This document shows, piece by piece, positions 1 to 9,536 of a DNA stretch of 47,661 nucleotides. Source of the stretch: Fibrobacter sp. Lineage in GTDB: Bacteria; Fibrobacterota; Fibrobacteria; Fibrobacterales; Fibrobacteraceae. The notes under the pieces were generated by a model, which was not told the origin of the DNA, made no database searches, and was given only the letters and a program-made list of their open reading frames with translations. The stretch covers positions 1-47,661 of the forward strand of contig JAFWRL010000084.1 in assembly GCA_017520105.1 (NCBI GenBank), read 5' to 3'. Made by a program: the position numbers and the translations under genes. Numbering within the stretch: the first letter of the stretch is position 1; each line of letters opens with the position of its first letter.

Positions 1-1
1 C

Positions 2-2320
2 ACAGAAGCCGAGTGGGTCCATGCCGCATCCAAAGGCTGGGATCCCCAAAACAATAGCTGGAATGCCGACAACTCCGACTTCAAATCGCATGTCGTCTGC
101 AGTGCCGGAAAAGATTCACGAGATTTCTGCGACCTTGCCGGCAACGTGAAGGAATGGGTCAACGACTGGGCTGGCCAATTCCGCGACACGACCATCACAA
201 ATTACGTAGGTTCCCTCGACGGAGGCGATCTCGGAGAACGAGTTCTAAAAGGAGGCTATTTCTCTGACAGGCCATCTGAAATGAACGTCATCGCACGAGG
301 CGACGAATACACCGTAGAGGGTTCAACGCACGCCGACCGCATTGGTTTTCGACTTGCATTCGGCAACATCCCGAACCCCATTTGGCTAGATGCCAGCGGA
401 AAAGTACAGACAAGCGCCGTATCAGCCCTTGCCAATGCCAGCTCCATAAAAAATTTGACCGGCACCCATAATGCCATTCTCGCGTTCCGCAACGACATCA
501 GCGGAAACCTCGCATTTATCGACTACAGTGAAGGAACCTTATCCGTAAAAGAGATTCACGATTCCATCGAAGTCTATCACCCTGATATTTCGCCCGATGG
601 AAAACGCGTTGCATTCTGTACCAAGCCCGAAGGCATCAGCGGCACATCCAAACTTTACGTCCGCGACTTGAACGCAGAAGGGACAAACCGCGTAAAACTG
701 GATGTCAAGAGTGCCGCCATCCCCCGCTGGAGAGTCCTCGACAATGGCGATACGGCAATCGTCTATGTAACCGACGCCGGCAACAACAAGGATGAATCCG
801 CTTTCAAGGGGAGCGCCACCTGGCAGGTAAAATTCTCCAAAGGCAAATTCGGAACTCCGCAAAAACTCTTCGATGGAGCCTACCATGGCGGCATCAGCGA
901 AGACAACACGTTGGCCGTTTCGGGAGCAAGGCTTCTCCGTGCACGCATTGCAAAATCCGGCTCTACAATTACAGAAAAAGCACGCGACACCATTTGGTAC
1001 GACAAAGAACAAGCGTGCAATGTTTCGCTTGCTCAAGACAAAAGCAAACGCACTTTGTTCCTCGACTTCGGCGGCAAAAAAGGCCAGAAATTCGTCGGCA
1101 AATCGTACGCCACGCACGAACTCATTTTCATCGCCGACAGCAACGGGAAGTTAATACAAAGTATTTCATCACCATCAGGCTACACGTTCGACCATACCGA
1201 ATGGGCGACCGATGGTAACACATCCAACATCGTGGCAACGCTCACGAACGCAAACGGGGCCCATACAAAAATCGTCCTTGCTAGTCCCAAAGACAGCTCC
1301 ATTGTCGAACTTGTCGAAGGCGAAGAACTTTGGCACCCGTGCCTGTGGGTAGAACGCAAAGCAAGAAATACACAAACAGACGAAACGGGAATAGACTTTG
1401 AACTCGACCCGGATAGCGCAGGTATGTATTACAACAATTCGGGAGCCAACGATCATGCGCACCAATGGCGATACAAGATGGAATTCCTTTGGCAATACAA
1501 AGACACAGCCGATATCGCGATAATAGGCTCGTCCCATACTTATTACGGGGTGGACGCACGACTATTCAGCAGTCCACATTTCGCAGTCAATTTTGCAGTA
1601 GCAACAAATTCCAATAGCGGCGCGTATTACCACTTCACCAACTACATCCTTCCGCATTTAAAAAAACTAAAGATTGTCATTCACTCTATAGATATCGGAT
1701 TATGGTCTTCAACACATAAAAACATTTTTGAGAGAGCTTACAAATCATACCCAGGATACGTTTACGACATCAATCATAATTTCTGGAAAAATTCCGTCCC
1801 CAAAAACCTGTTCAATCTAACATACGATTCTCCAGGAAATTCTTCCGCAGCAAAAAGTCTTCGTCCAACAAGAGGATCCTATGCAGCAAGAAGCGATTCA
1901 TGGGGAAGCGAGAATCCCAGTGTAAATGACAGCGGTTGGATAGATTCAAAAGCAACAAATTACCGTACCAATTTCAATCAAGTTGAAGAAATGATTTCTC
2001 TATGCCAAGAAAGGGACATCATCTTTATCGGGGTCATCACTCCGCAAACACCCCATCTAAAAAATACAGGCGCATTCAGTGTACACGGCATCCGTCGCAG
2101 TGAAGCCCCTTCGCTTATCCAAGAAATAGCCAATTTACATGACAAATATCCCAACTTTTTCTTATTGGACGAAAACAAAATGGGAGAACACGATTATACA
2201 GACGAAATGGCCTACGATAAAGACCACCTATCCCAAGCAGGCGCCGAAAAGCTCACCCACCGTCTCGATTCGCTTATCAAGACATTAGATATAAAGTTCG
2301 AAAACAAAAAAGAGAAGTGA
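2..2320 (+). CDS. TIGR02171-like SUMF1/PD40/SGNH protein, 5' end missing
   Basis: The frame is open to the left edge, so the N-terminus is missing; 772 residues are visible. The first ~120 residues resemble the C-terminal half of a formylglycine-generating-enzyme (SUMF1) domain: TEAEWVHAA, then CDLAGNVKEWVNDW and RIGFRLAFG. A beta-propeller-like middle follows with a PD40/TolB motif (HPDISPDGKRVAF). The C-terminal third looks like an SGNH/GDSL-type hydrolase, with IIGSSHTYYG as nucleophile block and DKDHLSQAGAEKL as the Asp-x-x-His block. This three-part order matches the Fibrobacter paralogous family TIGR02171, whose function is unknown to me. An envelope or polysaccharide-modifying role is inferred from the SGNH block and the adjacent polysaccharide genes. 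The catalytic triad is inferred from motif spacing only. Confidence 0.8.
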   Translation, partial: TEAEWVHAASKGWDPQNNSWNADNSDFKSHVVCSAGKDSRDFCDLAGNVKEWVNDWAGQFRDTTITNYVGSLDGGDLGERVLKGGYFSDRPSEMNVIARGDEYTVEGSTHADRIGFRLAFGNIPNPIWLDASGKVQTSAVSALANASSIKNLTGTHNAILAFRNDISGNLAFIDYSEGTLSVKEIHDSIEVYHPDISPDGKRVAFCTKPEGISGTSKLYVRDLNAEGTNRVKLDVKSAAIPRWRVLDNGDTAIVYVTDAGNNKDESAFKGSATWQVKFSKGKFGTPQKLFDGAYHGGISEDNTLAVSGARLLRARIAKSGSTITEKARDTIWYDKEQACNVSLAQDKSKRTLFLDFGGKKGQKFVGKSYATHELIFIADSNGKLIQSISSPSGYTFDHTEWATDGNTSNIVATLTNANGAHTKIVLASPKDSSIVELVEGEELWHPCLWVERKARNTQTDETGIDFELDPDSAGMYYNNSGANDHAHQWRYKMEFLWQYKDTADIAIIGSSHTYYGVDARLFSSPHFAVNFAVATNSNSGAYYHFTNYILPHLKKLKIVIHSIDIGLWSSTHKNIFERAYKSYPGYVYDINHNFWKNSVPKNLFNLTYDSPGNSSAAKSLRPTRGSYAARSDSWGSENPSVNDSGWIDSKATNYRTNFNQVEEMISLCQERDIIFIGVITPQTPHLKNTGAFSVHGIRRSEAPSLIQEIANLHDKYPNFFLLDENKMGEHDYTDEMAYDKDHLSQAGAEKLTHRLDSLIKTLDIKFENKKEK

Positions 2321-2337
2321 TTTGCACTTCCCTTTTT
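2314..2337 (+). terminator. Rho-independent terminator after the TIGR02171 gene
   Basis: A 6 bp stem (GAAGTG at 2314-2319, CACTTC at 2325-2330) with a 5-base loop is followed by CCTTTTT. The stem overlaps the stop codon of the upstream gene. It lies between convergent genes, so it most likely ends the plus-strand transcript. Confidence 0.7.
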
Positions 2338-2359
2338 CACATAAAAAACGAAATAGGAA

Positions 2360-3571
2360 TTACATTCCTAAAATTTTCTTGTAGGCGCTAATCAGCTTCG
2401 GCTTTTCGAAATCCCAGCTGAGTTCGTTCTGCACGCGCTTGCGACCAAAAACTCCCATTTCAGCAGCCTTTTCGGGATTGTCCAGGAGCCACAGGATTTT
2501 TTCCGCAAAGTCATCCGTATCCGTATTCTTTGCGTAAAGGGACGCTTCCTGTGCAGAGAACATCCCTTCCTTGAGCGTGAATTGCACTATCGGTTTCCCG
2601 AACGCCATGTACTCCATGATTTTGTTCATCGTCGATTTGTCGTTCATTTCAGAAGGCAAATCCGGATTCACGCACACGTCCGCCGTATTCAGCACATCGG
2701 CCAAATATTCATCCGAAACACGACCAGGGAAATCAACGTAATCCGTAAGATTCATCGTCTCGTTCAATACCCGCAATTCATCTAAAGACGGTCCGCCGCC
2801 CATGATGCAGAAACGGATATCCTTTCGTTTTTTTTCGTTCACGATGTAGTCAACGGACTTAAGCAAAAGATCGATGCCTTCCTGCTTGCCCATCACGCCG
2901 ATGTAGCCCACCAAGTACTTGAAGCCCTTCTTGATTTCGGGCTTTGCCGGCCCCACCTTCAATTTCGAAAGATTCGGGCCACTGCGGACAATCGTCACAT
3001 CCTCTTCGCGCTTTTTGCCGCGACGCATGGCAATTTCCTTGTACGATTCGTTTGTCACAATTGCATGCTTTGCAAAGAAATACGTGAAGCGTTCTGCCAA
3101 AATCATGGCACGGTAGCCCAAGCCCTTCTTGCCGAACTTTGCAATCCAAAGTTCCGGATTGATGTCGTGATGGTCAAAAAGGAACTTGCAACGCGTAAAA
3201 AAGAAAAACGGGGCCGCAGCGATAAAAATCAAGTCCGGCGGGTTGCACGCATGGATGACATCCTGCACGCCCTGCTTGCGGAACACCTTGAACAAAAGGC
3301 GAAATTCATGATAAAGCGCACACAGATATTCCTTGAAGTAGTCCAAAGTTCCTTTCGCTTCCGGCAATGGATGGCGATAAATCTTGATTCCTTCCAATTC
3401 CTCGTATTCCAAAGGGTACTTTTTGGTCTTTGGACAAATTACGGTCACTTCGGCACCCGCTTCATGGAGCGACGTCGCCTCTTGCCAAACTCGGCGGTCA
3501 AAAGGAACCGGGAGGTTTTCAACAACGATACAGACTTTTTTGCCTGATAATTCCTTCGATGACAGATCCAT
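2360..3571 (-). CDS. Glycosyltransferase family 4
   Basis: A 403-residue GT-B fold glycosyltransferase. The N-terminal Rossmann half opens with KKVCIVVENLPVPFDRRVW, a start typical of WbuB-like GT4 enzymes. The C-terminal half has the donor-binding region: VGYIGVMGKQEGIDLLL, then a PGRVSDEYLADVLNTADVCVNPD block and NKIMEYMAFGKPIV, where the E of the EX7E-type motif is expected. It probably transfers a sugar from a nucleotide donor onto a lipid-linked or capsular glycan at the inner membrane; donor and acceptor cannot be read from sequence. It begins 6 bp after the end of the upstream GDP-mannose dehydrogenase gene, so the two are probably co-transcribed and the sugar acid may be a substrate. 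Confidence 0.88.
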   Translation of the reverse strand: MDLSSKELSGKKVCIVVENLPVPFDRRVWQEATSLHEAGAEVTVICPKTKKYPLEYEELEGIKIYRHPLPEAKGTLDYFKEYLCALYHEFRLLFKVFRKQGVQDVIHACNPPDLIFIAAAPFFFFTRCKFLFDHHDINPELWIAKFGKKGLGYRAMILAERFTYFFAKHAIVTNESYKEIAMRRGKKREEDVTIVRSGPNLSKLKVGPAKPEIKKGFKYLVGYIGVMGKQEGIDLLLKSVDYIVNEKKRKDIRFCIMGGGPSLDELRVLNETMNLTDYVDFPGRVSDEYLADVLNTADVCVNPDLPSEMNDKSTMNKIMEYMAFGKPIVQFTLKEGMFSAQEASLYAKNTDTDDFAEKILWLLDNPEKAAEMGVFGRKRVQNELSWDFEKPKLISAYKKILGM

Positions 3572-3577
3572 ACTCGT

Positions 3578-4891
3578 TTACCAGCAAAAGCCTTCGTAGT
3601 TCGGCAATGTTTCTACAGACGGATCTTTCATTCGCACCAAGTCCAAGAAATGAATTTCGGGATATTTACGGACTAGCTCAGGAATCTCGGGATTACGAAC
3701 AGTGATGATGACAAGCGAAGTCGATTCCACGACATCTTCGACATCCTTCACGAGAAGCGGCAGCAAGTGCGGAATACGCTTGTTGAGTTCACGCAAATTC
3801 GTTTCCGTTTCACGGGCGATATTCAGGTAGCGGTCATAAATGCTCAAGGAGCAGCCCTTCCCGAGCACGCCTTCTGCAAGACGGATTGCCGCTGAATTGC
3901 GCAAGTCATCCGTCCCGGCCTTGAACGTCAAGCCGATAATGCCCACAGAGCGCACGCCAATTTCTTGCACGCGGTTCAGCACGCGTTTGATGTGTTCGTT
4001 GTTACTATTTTCAATCGACGAAAGCACCGGAACATCCACCTGATTGGATTCCGCCAAGAAATTGAGCCCGCGCAAATCCTTCGGCAGGCAGGAACCGCCA
4101 TACGCAAATCCCGGCTTGAAATAGTACGGCGAAATATTCAGCTGCGTATCCTTGCAGAACAAGTTCATTACGCTGTGGCTATCGATATCCAGTTTCTTGC
4201 AAATAGCGCCAATTTCGTTTCCGAACGTCACCTTCAACGCGTGGTACGAATTATTGACAAACTTGATAATTTCGGCAACCTTGGGCTCGACTTCGACAAT
4301 TTCACTGCCAAGCGTCGAATAGAGGTTCCTTAGGGTGTCAAGGGCGCGGCGGCTTTCGCAACCAATAACCGTCAACGGCGGGTTCAGGTAGTCCGCAACA
4401 GCCATGCCTTCACGGAGAAATTCCGGATTCGAGGCCACAGCAAAGTTGACGCCTTCGCGCTTGCCCGAGATTTTTTCAATCAACTCAATCGCGGCAGCAT
4501 TCGTTCCCGGCGGAACAGTACTGCGAATCACCACAATGTGGAAAGTCGATTTGGAGCGAATTGCTTCGGCAATGGACTTGACCGCAGACATCAAATATGT
4601 TGTATCTAGACGTCCATCCGGAGCATTCGGCGTTCCCACACACAGAAACGAGATATTGGTCTTGGACACAGCTTCCATCGGAGACGTTGTCGCCGAAATA
4701 AGTCCAGCCTTAAAGCCTTCCAGCATGACTTCATCCACATCACGCTCGACAATCGTCGGGAGGCCCTTTGCAATTCGTCTTACTTTGCTTTCATCGACGT
4801 CACATCCAACAACCTTGTGACCGAGTTTAGCCAAACAAGCAATACCAACACAACCCACATATCCCAGACCGAAAACGCTAATAGACGCCAT
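3578..4891 (-). CDS. algD: GDP-mannose 6-dehydrogenase (AlgD-like)
   Basis: A 437-residue member of the UDP-glucose/GDP-mannose dehydrogenase family. The NAD-binding fold is at the start (SVFGLGYVGCVGIACLAKLGH). The catalytic Cys lies in FAYGGSCLPKDLRGL. The NAD and sugar-binding C-terminal domain carries GLTFKAGTDDLRNSAAIRL and ends in EGFCW, as Pseudomonas AlgD ends in EGICW. AlgD-type enzymes oxidise GDP-mannose to GDP-mannuronate in two NAD-dependent steps. Overall similarity favours GDP-mannose over UDP-glucose, and the separate UDP-glucose dehydrogenase immediately upstream supports that split. No other alginate genes are visible, so mannuronate probably enters another surface polymer. 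Family is secure; substrate is likely but not proven. Confidence 0.83.
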   Translation of the reverse strand: MASISVFGLGYVGCVGIACLAKLGHKVVGCDVDESKVRRIAKGLPTIVERDVDEVMLEGFKAGLISATTSPMEAVSKTNISFLCVGTPNAPDGRLDTTYLMSAVKSIAEAIRSKSTFHIVVIRSTVPPGTNAAAIELIEKISGKREGVNFAVASNPEFLREGMAVADYLNPPLTVIGCESRRALDTLRNLYSTLGSEIVEVEPKVAEIIKFVNNSYHALKVTFGNEIGAICKKLDIDSHSVMNLFCKDTQLNISPYYFKPGFAYGGSCLPKDLRGLNFLAESNQVDVPVLSSIENSNNEHIKRVLNRVQEIGVRSVGIIGLTFKAGTDDLRNSAAIRLAEGVLGKGCSLSIYDRYLNIARETETNLRELNKRIPHLLPLLVKDVEDVVESTSLVIITVRNPEIPELVRKYPEIHFLDLVRMKDPSVETLPNYEGFCW

Positions 4892-4910
4892 AACCCAAAC
4901 TCTCTTAAAA

Positions 4911-6281
4911 CTACTCCGCCTTACCTTTACCGATACTCGTCACTTCAAACCCAATCTTGCGAAGAGCATCGGCATCCAAAATATTACGACCGTCAAAGAC
5001 AAACGCTGGCTTGGCCATCGATTTGTATATGCGGTTCCAATCCAATTCTGCAAAGCACTTCCATTCTGTGCATACGACTACCGCATGAGCACCTTCGGCG
5101 GCCTTGTACGGATCTTCTTCGAACTCAACCTGATCGATGACATCCTTCAAGTCGCGCTTGGCGTCAGGAATAGCCTTCGGATCCGTCACGACAGGCTGTG
5201 CATGTTCGGCAAGCAAGTCACGCACGACAAGGTTTGCCGGGCTCTCACGGGTATCGCCCGTATTCGCCTTGAACGCAAAACCGAACACAGCAATCTTTTT
5301 ACCGGCAATGGTATTGAACATCGTCTCGAGCATGCGATCGACAACACGGTGCGTCTGCCACTCGTTAATCTTCACGACGCTTTCCCAATAGGCAGCCACT
5401 TCCGGCAGCCCATAGTAACCGCACAGATAAACAAGATTCAAGATATCCTTCTTGAAGCAGCTGCCACCGAAACCGATGGACGCCTTGAGGAACTTCGAAC
5501 CGATTCGCTTGTCCTTCCCCATCACGAAAGCCACTTCATCGACATCGGCGCCAGTACGTTCGCAAAGGGCGCTGATGGAGTTGATGGAACTGATACGCTG
5601 GGCAAGGAACGCATTCGCAGTAAGCTTCGTGAGTTCGGAACTCCAGAGGTTCGTCGTCAAGATGCGGTCGCGCGGCACCCAGTGGGCATACACATCCACA
5701 AGTTTCTGGCAAGCGGCAAGGCCGGACTCCGTCTGGTGACTGCCTATAAGCACGCGGTCCGGTTCGAACAAGTCATTGATAGCCGTACCTTCCGCCAAGA
5801 ATTCCGGGTTCGAAAGCACTTCAAAATGCAAACCCTTGTCATTCGAATTCAAGATGCGTTCCATGGCGGCCGCAGTACGAACCGGGAGCGTCGATTTTTC
5901 AACGATAATTTTCCCTTCGTCAGCAATTTCCAAAATGTTGCGGGCCGTCTTTTCCCAATACTGAAGGTCAGACGCCTTCCCTGCGCCATGCCCAAAAGTT
6001 TTCGTCGGCGTATTTACAGAAACAAAAATAATATCGGCTTCTTTAATTGCAGACGCAATGTCCGTGCTAAAGAACAAGTTACGCCCACGGGCACGTTTTA
6101 CGACGTCGTCCAAGCCGGGCTCAAAAATCGGAAGGTTTTCGCTATTCCAGGCATCGATGCGGGACTGGTTAATATCTACAACAGTCACCTTGACATCGGG
6201 GCACTTGTCGGCGATAACGGTCATAGTGGGGCCACCGACGTAACCCGCGCCAATACAAACAATTTTGGTATCAAAACTCAT
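4911..6281 (-). CDS. ugd: UDP-glucose 6-dehydrogenase, eukaryote-like type
   Basis: A 456-residue UDP-glucose dehydrogenase that makes UDP-glucuronate with two NAD+. The N-terminus ([32 protein letters not shown]) and the segment [18 protein letters not shown] resemble the animal and plant UGDH class rather than the short bacterial Ugd. The catalytic Cys lies in [21 protein letters not shown], and the C-terminal domain has [17 protein letters not shown]. It is first in a three-gene minus-strand run with the AlgD-like enzyme and a GT4 transferase, 19 bp upstream of the former. UDP-glucuronate probably feeds the same surface polysaccharide. About 100 bp of AT-rich DNA separates it from the eamA-type gene and probably carries its promoter. 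Confidence 0.92.
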   Translation of the reverse strand: MSFDTKIVCIGAGYVGGPTMTVIADKCPDVKVTVVDINQSRIDAWNSENLPIFEPGLDDVVKRARGRNLFFSTDIASAIKEADIIFVSVNTPTKTFGHGAGKASDLQYWEKTARNILEIADEGKIIVEKSTLPVRTAAAMERILNSNDKGLHFEVLSNPEFLAEGTAINDLFEPDRVLIGSHQTESGLAACQKLVDVYAHWVPRDRILTTNLWSSELTKLTANAFLAQRISSINSISALCERTGADVDEVAFVMGKDKRIGSKFLKASIGFGGSCFKKDILNLVYLCGYYGLPEVAAYWESVVKINEWQTHRVVDRMLETMFNTIAGKKIAVFGFAFKANTGDTRESPANLVVRDLLAEHAQPVVTDPKAIPDAKRDLKDVIDQVEFEEDPYKAAEGAHAVVVCTEWKCFAELDWNRIYKSMAKPAFVFDGRNILDADALRKIGFEVTSIGKGKAE

Positions 6282-6385
6282 GATTTATAAGATAGCAATT
6301 ACAGGATTTGTAAGCACATAGAATGGTCAAAAAAATCCTTTTTAAAAGCTTTCTTTTCTTTGAGTAGCCGCGGAGCGGCACAGTC

Positions 6386-7225
6386 CTAAACTTTAGGCTT
6401 TCTTCTCGGACGACGGACAATGAACAGGCATGCGCCAATCAGCACAAGCGATACGGATATAGCCTTGCCCACCGGGAACGCCTCCGAAAACACAAGCGCC
6501 CCAGCCAAGGTCGGTACAGCCGCGCCGACAGCCGCACTGAACGGAATAATGAACAAAGCGCGCCCACGAGAGAACGATATCTGCGAATACAAAAACGCAA
6601 TACCGTAAGTCGCCACGTAACCGAGAGCCCTCAAATCCAAAAGCAAGTTCGCCACCGACGAGGCTTCAATATGGTCGAGGTCAAAATCCATCGCCAGACT
6701 CTTGTAGAATGCCGCCGAAAGTCCAAAACCCACACCCATGATAAGCGAATCCACCATTTCGCGATCCTTCACCAAAAAGTGCGCAATCAAAGTCACAAAG
6801 CAGAGTCCGCCCGCATACGCCCAAAGCATCCCGGTATTCTGCATGGCAGTCGATTCTCCCAGATTTTCTACGGAATACAAAAGCCCCGCCACAACAAAAC
6901 AAATTGCGACAACAATGCGCTTGGTCAGCGCCTCCTTCAAAATACAGAAGCCCATCAGCGCCGTCAGTACCGGATTCAGCACCATCATCGGCTGCACTTG
7001 AGAGAGGTCGTACTGCGCCATCGCTATGTAATAGCCAATTGTCGCAAGCCCAGAACAGCCGATTCCCAACCACCAAAATTTATTTGTAACAATACCTTTA
7101 AAAAACGCCCAAGGTCGCGAAGTCCCGCCCGTGCGCTTGCCGACAGTCGAAACCCCGGACTTTTCCAAGATATTTCCACAAGCAAACAAAAATGCAGGAG
7201 TGATAGTTAGCAGTAAGAATAACAT
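6386..7225 (-). CDS. EamA/DMT-family membrane transporter
   Basis: A 279-residue integral membrane protein with about ten hydrophobic segments in two repeats, the usual design and length of the drug/metabolite transporter superfamily. Each half carries an EamA-like block; MVLNPVLTALMGFCILKEALTKRI is the typical end of repeat one, and ALVFSEAFPVGKAISVSLVLIGACLFIVRR the end of repeat two, closed by a basic tail. Members export amino acids, nucleotides or drugs; the substrate here is unknown. It starts 15 bp after the end of the lytic transglycosylase gene and is probably the last gene of the mlaD-ptsH-ptsI-slt run. Confidence 0.85.
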   Translation of the reverse strand: MLFLLLTITPAFLFACGNILEKSGVSTVGKRTGGTSRPWAFFKGIVTNKFWWLGIGCSGLATIGYYIAMAQYDLSQVQPMMVLNPVLTALMGFCILKEALTKRIVVAICFVVAGLLYSVENLGESTAMQNTGMLWAYAGGLCFVTLIAHFLVKDREMVDSLIMGVGFGLSAAFYKSLAMDFDLDHIEASSVANLLLDLRALGYVATYGIAFLYSQISFSRGRALFIIPFSAAVGAAVPTLAGALVFSEAFPVGKAISVSLVLIGACLFIVRRPRRKPKV

Positions 7226-7240
7226 ACGAGTTACGAGAAA

Positions 7241-9520
7241 CTAAATCCCGTCATATATTTCCTTATAAATCCAATAGTTCCCCATGACGCGCTTCACGTA
7301 TTCGCGGGTTTCCCAGTAGCTGATTTCCTCGACACGCAAATCCCACGGAAGGCCTTCGCTTTGGGATTGCCAGCGTTTCGTCGGCTTCGGCCCAGCATTG
7401 TAATTGCAAAGCACATACATGTAGTCATTCTTGTAATCGTCCTTGAGGTCCACCAAATAGCGGATACCCAGGCGGATATTCAGGTAGGCATTGTACAAGC
7501 GCTTCGGATTAAAGTCCGGAACATCCTCCTTTTCGGCAAGCATCTTGCCCGTCGCGGGCATAATCTGCAAAAGTCCGCAGGCACCCGCAGGAGACGTTAT
7601 CTGGAAATCGAATATGGATTCCTGACGCATGACACTATAGACAAAGAACGGGTCGATATTGTTGCCGGAATAATAGACCACCGGATCCGCATACGGCACA
7701 GGATACAAATAATGCAGCACATCAATCGGCGGAGCCATGAACAGGCGCCTGTCCATCTTGGCCTGGAACTGTCTTGCAAGCCTGTAACCGGCAGCCGTTT
7801 CGCCCATGTCATAGAACAGTTTGCCATATTCGTAAAGGAAATCCAGACGTTTGTAGTTTTTCTTTTTCACTTCGTCATAAAGCCTGAAGGCATCATCTTC
7901 GAAGCCATAAATAAACAGCTTCTTGATGCGTTCATAACGGTCCTTGCTATACGAGGGGTCCGGTTTGCCCAGCTTGTTCACAGAGCGAATCCAGTCCAGC
8001 GTCGTAGCCGGGGACATTTGCACCCCATGCGCATACGGAATCTGGTCCGCCGGCATCAAGTTGTTTTCCGAAAGCTTCATACGGCTGCGGTGAGCGTAAT
8101 ACGAAAGCGGGAAATCCTTGATGCAGTCCAGATACGCTTCTCGTGCAAGCGAATCCTCGTGCATTTTCATGTACGTATCGCCAAGGAACATCCTCGAAGC
8201 GCTTCCGCTCCACGTAAACGGTTCCTTTGTCGCTTCGCGGAAATTGGCCGCAGCCTCCACCCACATGCCGCGTTTGAAATAGACGTAACCGATACGGAAC
8301 CTCGCCCATTGACGCTTTATGTTGTTCTTAAAACGTTTGTGGACCAGTTTCATGTAGCAATCGACAGCCTTGTCGTACATCAGTTTCTGTTCGAACTCAA
8401 AACCGCGCAGCCAAAGGTTGTTCGCATTTTCGGTGCTGTACTGGCTAACATCCTGCAAAAGCGAATCGTAGGTATGGATTTCCTCGCCAAAGAGTTCCGC
8501 AGATTCCTTGCGGTAAAGTTTCAAGATGTTCTGAATCCACGACGGACGCGGTTCCACATTTTCTATCAAATAACGGTACTGTTCAATGGCTTCTTCATTG
8601 CGGTTGAGCGAGCGCAAGGCACCAGCGCGTTTTTCCCACAAATTGATGCGGGTATTCAAATCCAGCGTGCTCTTTTTCAAGCGTGCATAAGCGGGGTCTT
8701 CAAGCGGCAACACCAAAGACGGATTCTTCTGCGCCTGCTGCGCATCCAAAATCTGGATGGAATCCAACAAGTTGATGCAGTTCTTCATTTCGTCCTTCGT
8801 GCATGCCATCTTCGCATAGGCGACCTTTTCGGCAAGCGATTCGGGAGTACCGAGCACTTCTCTCAGACGACGGATAGACGCAAAAGCAGAATCCTTGTAC
8901 GATGATTTGCTTGTCAAGAGTTTCATGTAAAGGCGTTTTGCCTGTTTCAACTGGTAAGAATCTTCCAGATAACGCGCATAGCGATACTTCAGCGGAACAA
9001 TGTCCTCGCCTTCCGGGTTGTTTTCAAGGAAAATCATCAACGAATCCGCACGGGCGGCATCGTTAATCGTAAAGTCCGCCATCGTCGCCTCGATTCTCAA
9101 GCGGTCGGCCACCTCGCGAAAGCCCTTGTCGTTTTCCAAGTTCTTTTCCAAGCGCAACGTCTCGCGCATCTTGGCATACTTTTCCTGCTTAAAATCAGCC
9201 TGGGCCATGCGCAAAATGACACTTCCCGTCAAACCGGGTTCGCGGTCGCGCAGGGAATTATAGGCAGCATAGGCGCTATCCCACTGTCCACTGTAATAGT
9301 AATAAGCGGCACGTGCAAAATCGCGGTGGTTCTGCGTAACAGAGATATCGTTCATCATCTTCTTCGCGCGGGCAGCCCGGATGACCGCATCCTGGAACTG
9401 GTCTGGCGCGACAGCTTCCTGATCCGTAAACGGAGACTTATAAAGAGAATACACCGAACCGTCCATCTGTGCATACAAGACGGTCGTACAAGCAATCAAT
9501 AAAAAACGCAATAACTTCAT
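7241..9520 (-). CDS. slt: Soluble lytic murein transglycosylase, Slt70-like
   Basis: A 759-residue secreted protein: signal peptide (KLLRFLLIACTTVLYAQ), a long helical tetratricopeptide-like region of about 580 residues, and a C-terminal SLT domain. The SLT domain shows the catalytic Glu in YSVMRQESIFDFQITSPAGA, the GLLQIMPATG block, LNIRLGIRYL and the CNYNAGP motif. Enzymes of this type cleave peptidoglycan between MurNAc and GlcNAc, leaving 1,6-anhydro ends, in the periplasm. It begins 16 bp after ptsI and continues into the exporter gene. The helical part is longer than in E. coli Slt70 (about 645 residues overall), which may reflect extra TPR units. Confidence 0.92.
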   Translation of the reverse strand: MKLLRFLLIACTTVLYAQMDGSVYSLYKSPFTDQEAVAPDQFQDAVIRAARAKKMMNDISVTQNHRDFARAAYYYYSGQWDSAYAAYNSLRDREPGLTGSVILRMAQADFKQEKYAKMRETLRLEKNLENDKGFREVADRLRIEATMADFTINDAARADSLMIFLENNPEGEDIVPLKYRYARYLEDSYQLKQAKRLYMKLLTSKSSYKDSAFASIRRLREVLGTPESLAEKVAYAKMACTKDEMKNCINLLDSIQILDAQQAQKNPSLVLPLEDPAYARLKKSTLDLNTRINLWEKRAGALRSLNRNEEAIEQYRYLIENVEPRPSWIQNILKLYRKESAELFGEEIHTYDSLLQDVSQYSTENANNLWLRGFEFEQKLMYDKAVDCYMKLVHKRFKNNIKRQWARFRIGYVYFKRGMWVEAAANFREATKEPFTWSGSASRMFLGDTYMKMHEDSLAREAYLDCIKDFPLSYYAHRSRMKLSENNLMPADQIPYAHGVQMSPATTLDWIRSVNKLGKPDPSYSKDRYERIKKLFIYGFEDDAFRLYDEVKKKNYKRLDFLYEYGKLFYDMGETAAGYRLARQFQAKMDRRLFMAPPIDVLHYLYPVPYADPVVYYSGNNIDPFFVYSVMRQESIFDFQITSPAGACGLLQIMPATGKMLAEKEDVPDFNPKRLYNAYLNIRLGIRYLVDLKDDYKNDYMYVLCNYNAGPKPTKRWQSQSEGLPWDLRVEEISYWETREYVKRVMGNYWIYKEIYDGI

Positions 9521-9536
9521 CTATATTCCAGTAGAT

